Shown: piece after piece, positions 5,273 to 7,139 of the stretch | Layout: each line of letters starts with the position of its first letter | How positions within the stretch are numbered: position 1 is the stretch's first letter | From: Spirochaetaceae bacterium | GTDB taxonomy: Bacteria > Spirochaetota > Spirochaetia > Treponematales > Breznakiellaceae | DNA: 7,139 nt | Reading direction: 5' to 3' | Assembly (NCBI GenBank): GCA_031265015.1 | Contig: JAISDG010000175.1 | Span: 1 to 7,139 of the forward strand | The notes under the pieces: model-generated | Databases searched by the model: none | What the model saw: only the letters and a program-made list of their open reading frames with translations | Told to the model about the DNA's origin: nothing | Program-made: the position numbers and the translations under genes

Positions 5273-7087
5273 ATGAAAAAACCGTTTTGTATGATGATTC
5301 GCAAACAGGGAAAGCTTGGTGCGGCCGTTCTTTTTCTGGCCCTTGTTCCCGGAATTTTTGCGCAGACCGTCAACCGGGAAGAGCTGGAACAGAACCAGGC
5401 ATCGGTTAACTTTATCAACTATGAAGGACCCCATTCGCGGATCGATACGGTAGCGCAGATCCGCAACATCGGTTACGAACAGGGAAGGGCCGTGAAAAAC
5501 GGCGCGGCCCGGACCGGTACGGAAAACCGCTACTTTGTTATTCACTGCGTGGGCGATCCCGACGGGGATAAATTCGACGCCGACATTTTCGGCCTGGGCG
5601 TTGATGTGGGGGTGGATCACATCCGGAACCTCCGGCTTATTATCCAGGGCTATCTGGAAGGGGCCTATGATTACAACGCCTCCGATGCCGCCCTGCTGGC
5701 CCGGTATGTGACCATTTACAATGCCGTTTTCCGGGGGGACTGGAATTTTTTCGGCGTCCGGTATAAAGACATCGTGATCCGGAATCTGGTCCAGGGAAAA
5801 GAGGGCCTTTCAATCCGCTGGGATGAATGGCCCGGTCAGACCCTGATGGTTATCCCCCTGGGTACGGGCATTCCCGGTTCCATCAGCGCCATCGATACTT
5901 CGGGGCTGACGGATCCCGGCGTTATTACGGAGCTGCGCAATGATGAGGACCGGGGCATTGAAGATCGTCAGGGAATGGTGGACCTGAAAGAACGGGAGGC
6001 CGATGAAGCCAACCAGAGCGCCACCCTCCAGCGGGAGGCCATTGCCGAGGAAGAAAAGAACATCGAGCAGGACAGGGAGGCAAGCACCCTTGCCCAGCAG
6101 CGGATAGAGCAGGAACAGCGCCAGGCCCAGCAGCAGCGCCAGGAAGCCCAGCGTCAGCGGGAGGAAGCCCAGCGGCGGCAGCAGGAGGCCCGGCAGCAGC
6201 AGGAGCAGGCCCGGCGGGACGAAGAAGCCCGGCGGATAAGCCAGGAAGAAGCCCGGCGGCGGCAGCAGGAAGCCCAGCAGCAGCAGGAAGCGGCCGGGGC
6301 GGAGCAGGAAGCGGCCCAGCGTCAGCAGCAGGAAGCGGCCGCGGCGGAACAGGAAGCGGGCCGGCAGCAGGATGATGCGGTTCAGAAAGAACAGGAACTG
6401 GCCCGGCAGCAGCAGGAAACCCGGCAGCAGCAGGAAGAAATAGCCCGGCGGGAACAGGCGGTTGACGAAGCCAGACAGGAAGCCGACGCCACCCAGCAGC
6501 GGGCCGATCAAAAGACCCAGGAAGCCCAGCAGGAACGGGAACAAATTGCCCAGGATCAGCAGGAACTGATCGACAACAGTACCGGAACCATTGCCGCCGC
6601 CGCGTCTCCCGCGGCAAGAAACGCCCTTTTGGGGGCGGGCATACTGCAGAGCACTAACTCCCTGGGCCGGCTGGTCCGGGTAGATCCCTCCAGCGGTTCC
6701 ACGGTCCAAACCTCCCGGATGAACACCCTCAATACCAGAACGGTGATCCTTTCCGGTTCCCGGATCTTTGCCATTGCGGGAATTAATCAGGGGAACGGGG
6801 CGATCCGCCTGGTGGAAATAAGTTCCGATACCCTGGAAATGATCAGGCAGGGGGATGACGATATCAGCCAGAACAGCCTGCTTTGGGCAAACGGCGGCAG
6901 TCTCTATGCCATTACCACGGTAAACGGCAAGAACTATCTGGCCCGGTTTGACAACAACCTGACCAGGCAGGCCCAGTCGGCGGTGGAACTCCACCCCTAC
7001 GCGTCCTGCCTCTTCCAGGGAGACCGGGTCCTGACCCAGGGAGCCAACGGCAGTCCGGTGCTCCTGAACGGTCAGACGCTTAAGTAA
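5273..7087 (+). CDS. P83/100 family protein (spirochaetal antigen family)
   Basis: A homologue of the P83/100 antigens of Borrelia and Treponema, whose biochemical function is unknown. The 604-residue product has a signal peptide: Lys2, Lys3, Arg10 and Lys14, a hydrophobic stretch at 16-29, and cleavage after IFA (residue 30) before QT. Residues about 36-215 form the conserved N-terminal domain, with the diagnostic VNFINYEGPHSRIDT at 45-59 and AQIRNIGYEQG at 61-71. Residues about 225-434 are an extremely Gln/Glu/Arg/Ala-rich helical region with a 7-residue ladder of Ala or aliphatic residues. Residues about 462-604 contain short strand-turn units (GRLVRVDPSSG, NGAIRLVEIS, GKNYLARFD) that resemble propeller blades. 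Only two cysteines remain in the mature protein (Cys92, Cys579). A strong Shine-Dalgarno site sets the start, and its own promoter candidate lies upstream. It is expected in the periplasm or at the cell envelope. The family assignment is firm; the role is not known. Confidence 0.92.
   Translation: MKKPFCMMIRKQGKLGAAVLFLALVPGIFAQTVNREELEQNQASVNFINYEGPHSRIDTVAQIRNIGYEQGRAVKNGAARTGTENRYFVIHCVGDPDGDKFDADIFGLGVDVGVDHIRNLRLIIQGYLEGAYDYNASDAALLARYVTIYNAVFRGDWNFFGVRYKDIVIRNLVQGKEGLSIRWDEWPGQTLMVIPLGTGIPGSISAIDTSGLTDPGVITELRNDEDRGIEDRQGMVDLKEREADEANQSATLQREAIAEEEKNIEQDREASTLAQQRIEQEQRQAQQQRQEAQRQREEAQRRQQEARQQQEQARRDEEARRISQEEARRRQQEAQQQQEAAGAEQEAAQRQQQEAAAAEQEAGRQQDDAVQKEQELARQQQETRQQQEEIARREQAVDEARQEADATQQRADQKTQEAQQEREQIAQDQQELIDNSTGTIAAAASPAARNALLGAGILQSTNSLGRLVRVDPSSGSTVQTSRMNTLNTRTVILSGSRIFAIAGINQGNGAIRLVEISSDTLEMIRQGDDDISQNSLLWANGGSLYAITTVNGKNYLARFDNNLTRQAQSAVELHPYASCLFQGDRVLTQGANGSPVLLNGQTLK
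5957..6568 (+). repeat. Heptad-repeat segment of the P83/100 protein, 21-bp periodic and CAG-rich
   Basis: Counting every seventh residue from Ile229 to Leu432 gives almost only Ala, Ile, Val or Leu; the exceptions are Ser271, Arg320 and Thr383. The other positions are mostly Gln, Glu and Arg. At the DNA level this is a degenerate 21-bp repeat built from CAG, GAA/GAG, GCC and CGG codons, densest at about 6089-6562, with several short CAGCAGCAG runs. It is predicted to be one long continuous helix. Confidence 0.8.
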
Positions 7088-7095
7088 GGGCTATA

Positions 7096-7134
7096 CGCGG
7101 CGGTCTTTATAGCGGAAACGAATTGCCCGCCGCG
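7096..7134. repeat. Perfect 8-bp inverted repeat downstream of the P83/100 gene
   Basis: CGCGGCGG (7096-7103) and CCGCCGCG (7127-7134) are perfect inverted arms with a 23-nt spacer, beginning 8 nt after the TAA. No T tract follows within the window (GAAAA to the edge), so it is not a standard intrinsic terminator, though it could act as a 3'-end stabiliser or a site whose remainder lies outside. Confidence 0.4.
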
Positions 7135-7139
7135 GAAAA

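Noticed and set aside
5810..6994. Long open frame on the minus strand (394 codons) opposite the P83/100 gene
   Set aside because: Its Leu/Pro/Gly-rich low-complexity product is the mirror of the Gln/Glu/Arg codon repeat on the plus strand; no family motif is visible and the plus-strand gene is well supported.

Overview
This window looks like a piece of a G+C-rich spirochaete chromosome, probably a treponeme-type organism (Treponematales). The strongest clue is the last gene, a recognisable member of the P83/100 antigen family known from Borrelia and Treponema. The coding bias is strong, with nearly all Gln codons read as CAG and many G/C third positions. The exact genus is inference.

Layout. 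Positions 1-2145 are transcribed leftward (minus strand): an alpha/beta hydrolase of the lysophospholipase/monoacylglycerol-lipase type (2145 to 1057), followed after 28 bp by a pcnB-type poly(A) polymerase (TTG start at 1028) that runs off the left edge of the window. Positions 2174-7087 are transcribed rightward: an Fe-S-containing RNA m5U methyltransferase of the RlmD/TrmA family (2174-3376), an exported PQQ-type beta-propeller plus HEAT-repeat protein (3430-5124), and a P83/100 family protein (5273-7087) with its own promoter-like and terminator-like sequences just upstream. The two divergent transcription units start only 28 bp apart.

How the genes relate. pcnB and the methyltransferase both act on RNA, on opposite sides of the divergent start. 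The two downstream genes both encode exported, probably periplasmic proteins with beta-propeller-like parts and long helical parts, and no enzymatic residues are evident in either. An A+T-rich gap (about 5171-5215) separates the propeller/HEAT gene from the P83/100 gene and carries a terminator candidate and a perfect TATAAT.

The most unusual signals are (1) an in-frame 42-bp (14-residue) tandem duplication, rich in inverted repeats, inserted just before the nucleophile strand of the hydrolase; (2) a very regular 7-residue ladder of Ala/aliphatic residues spanning about 30 heptads in the P83/100 protein; and (3) the very tight divergent start with no Shine-Dalgarno sequence on either side. 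No CRISPR array, tRNA, rRNA, transposase or clear new multi-gene system is visible.
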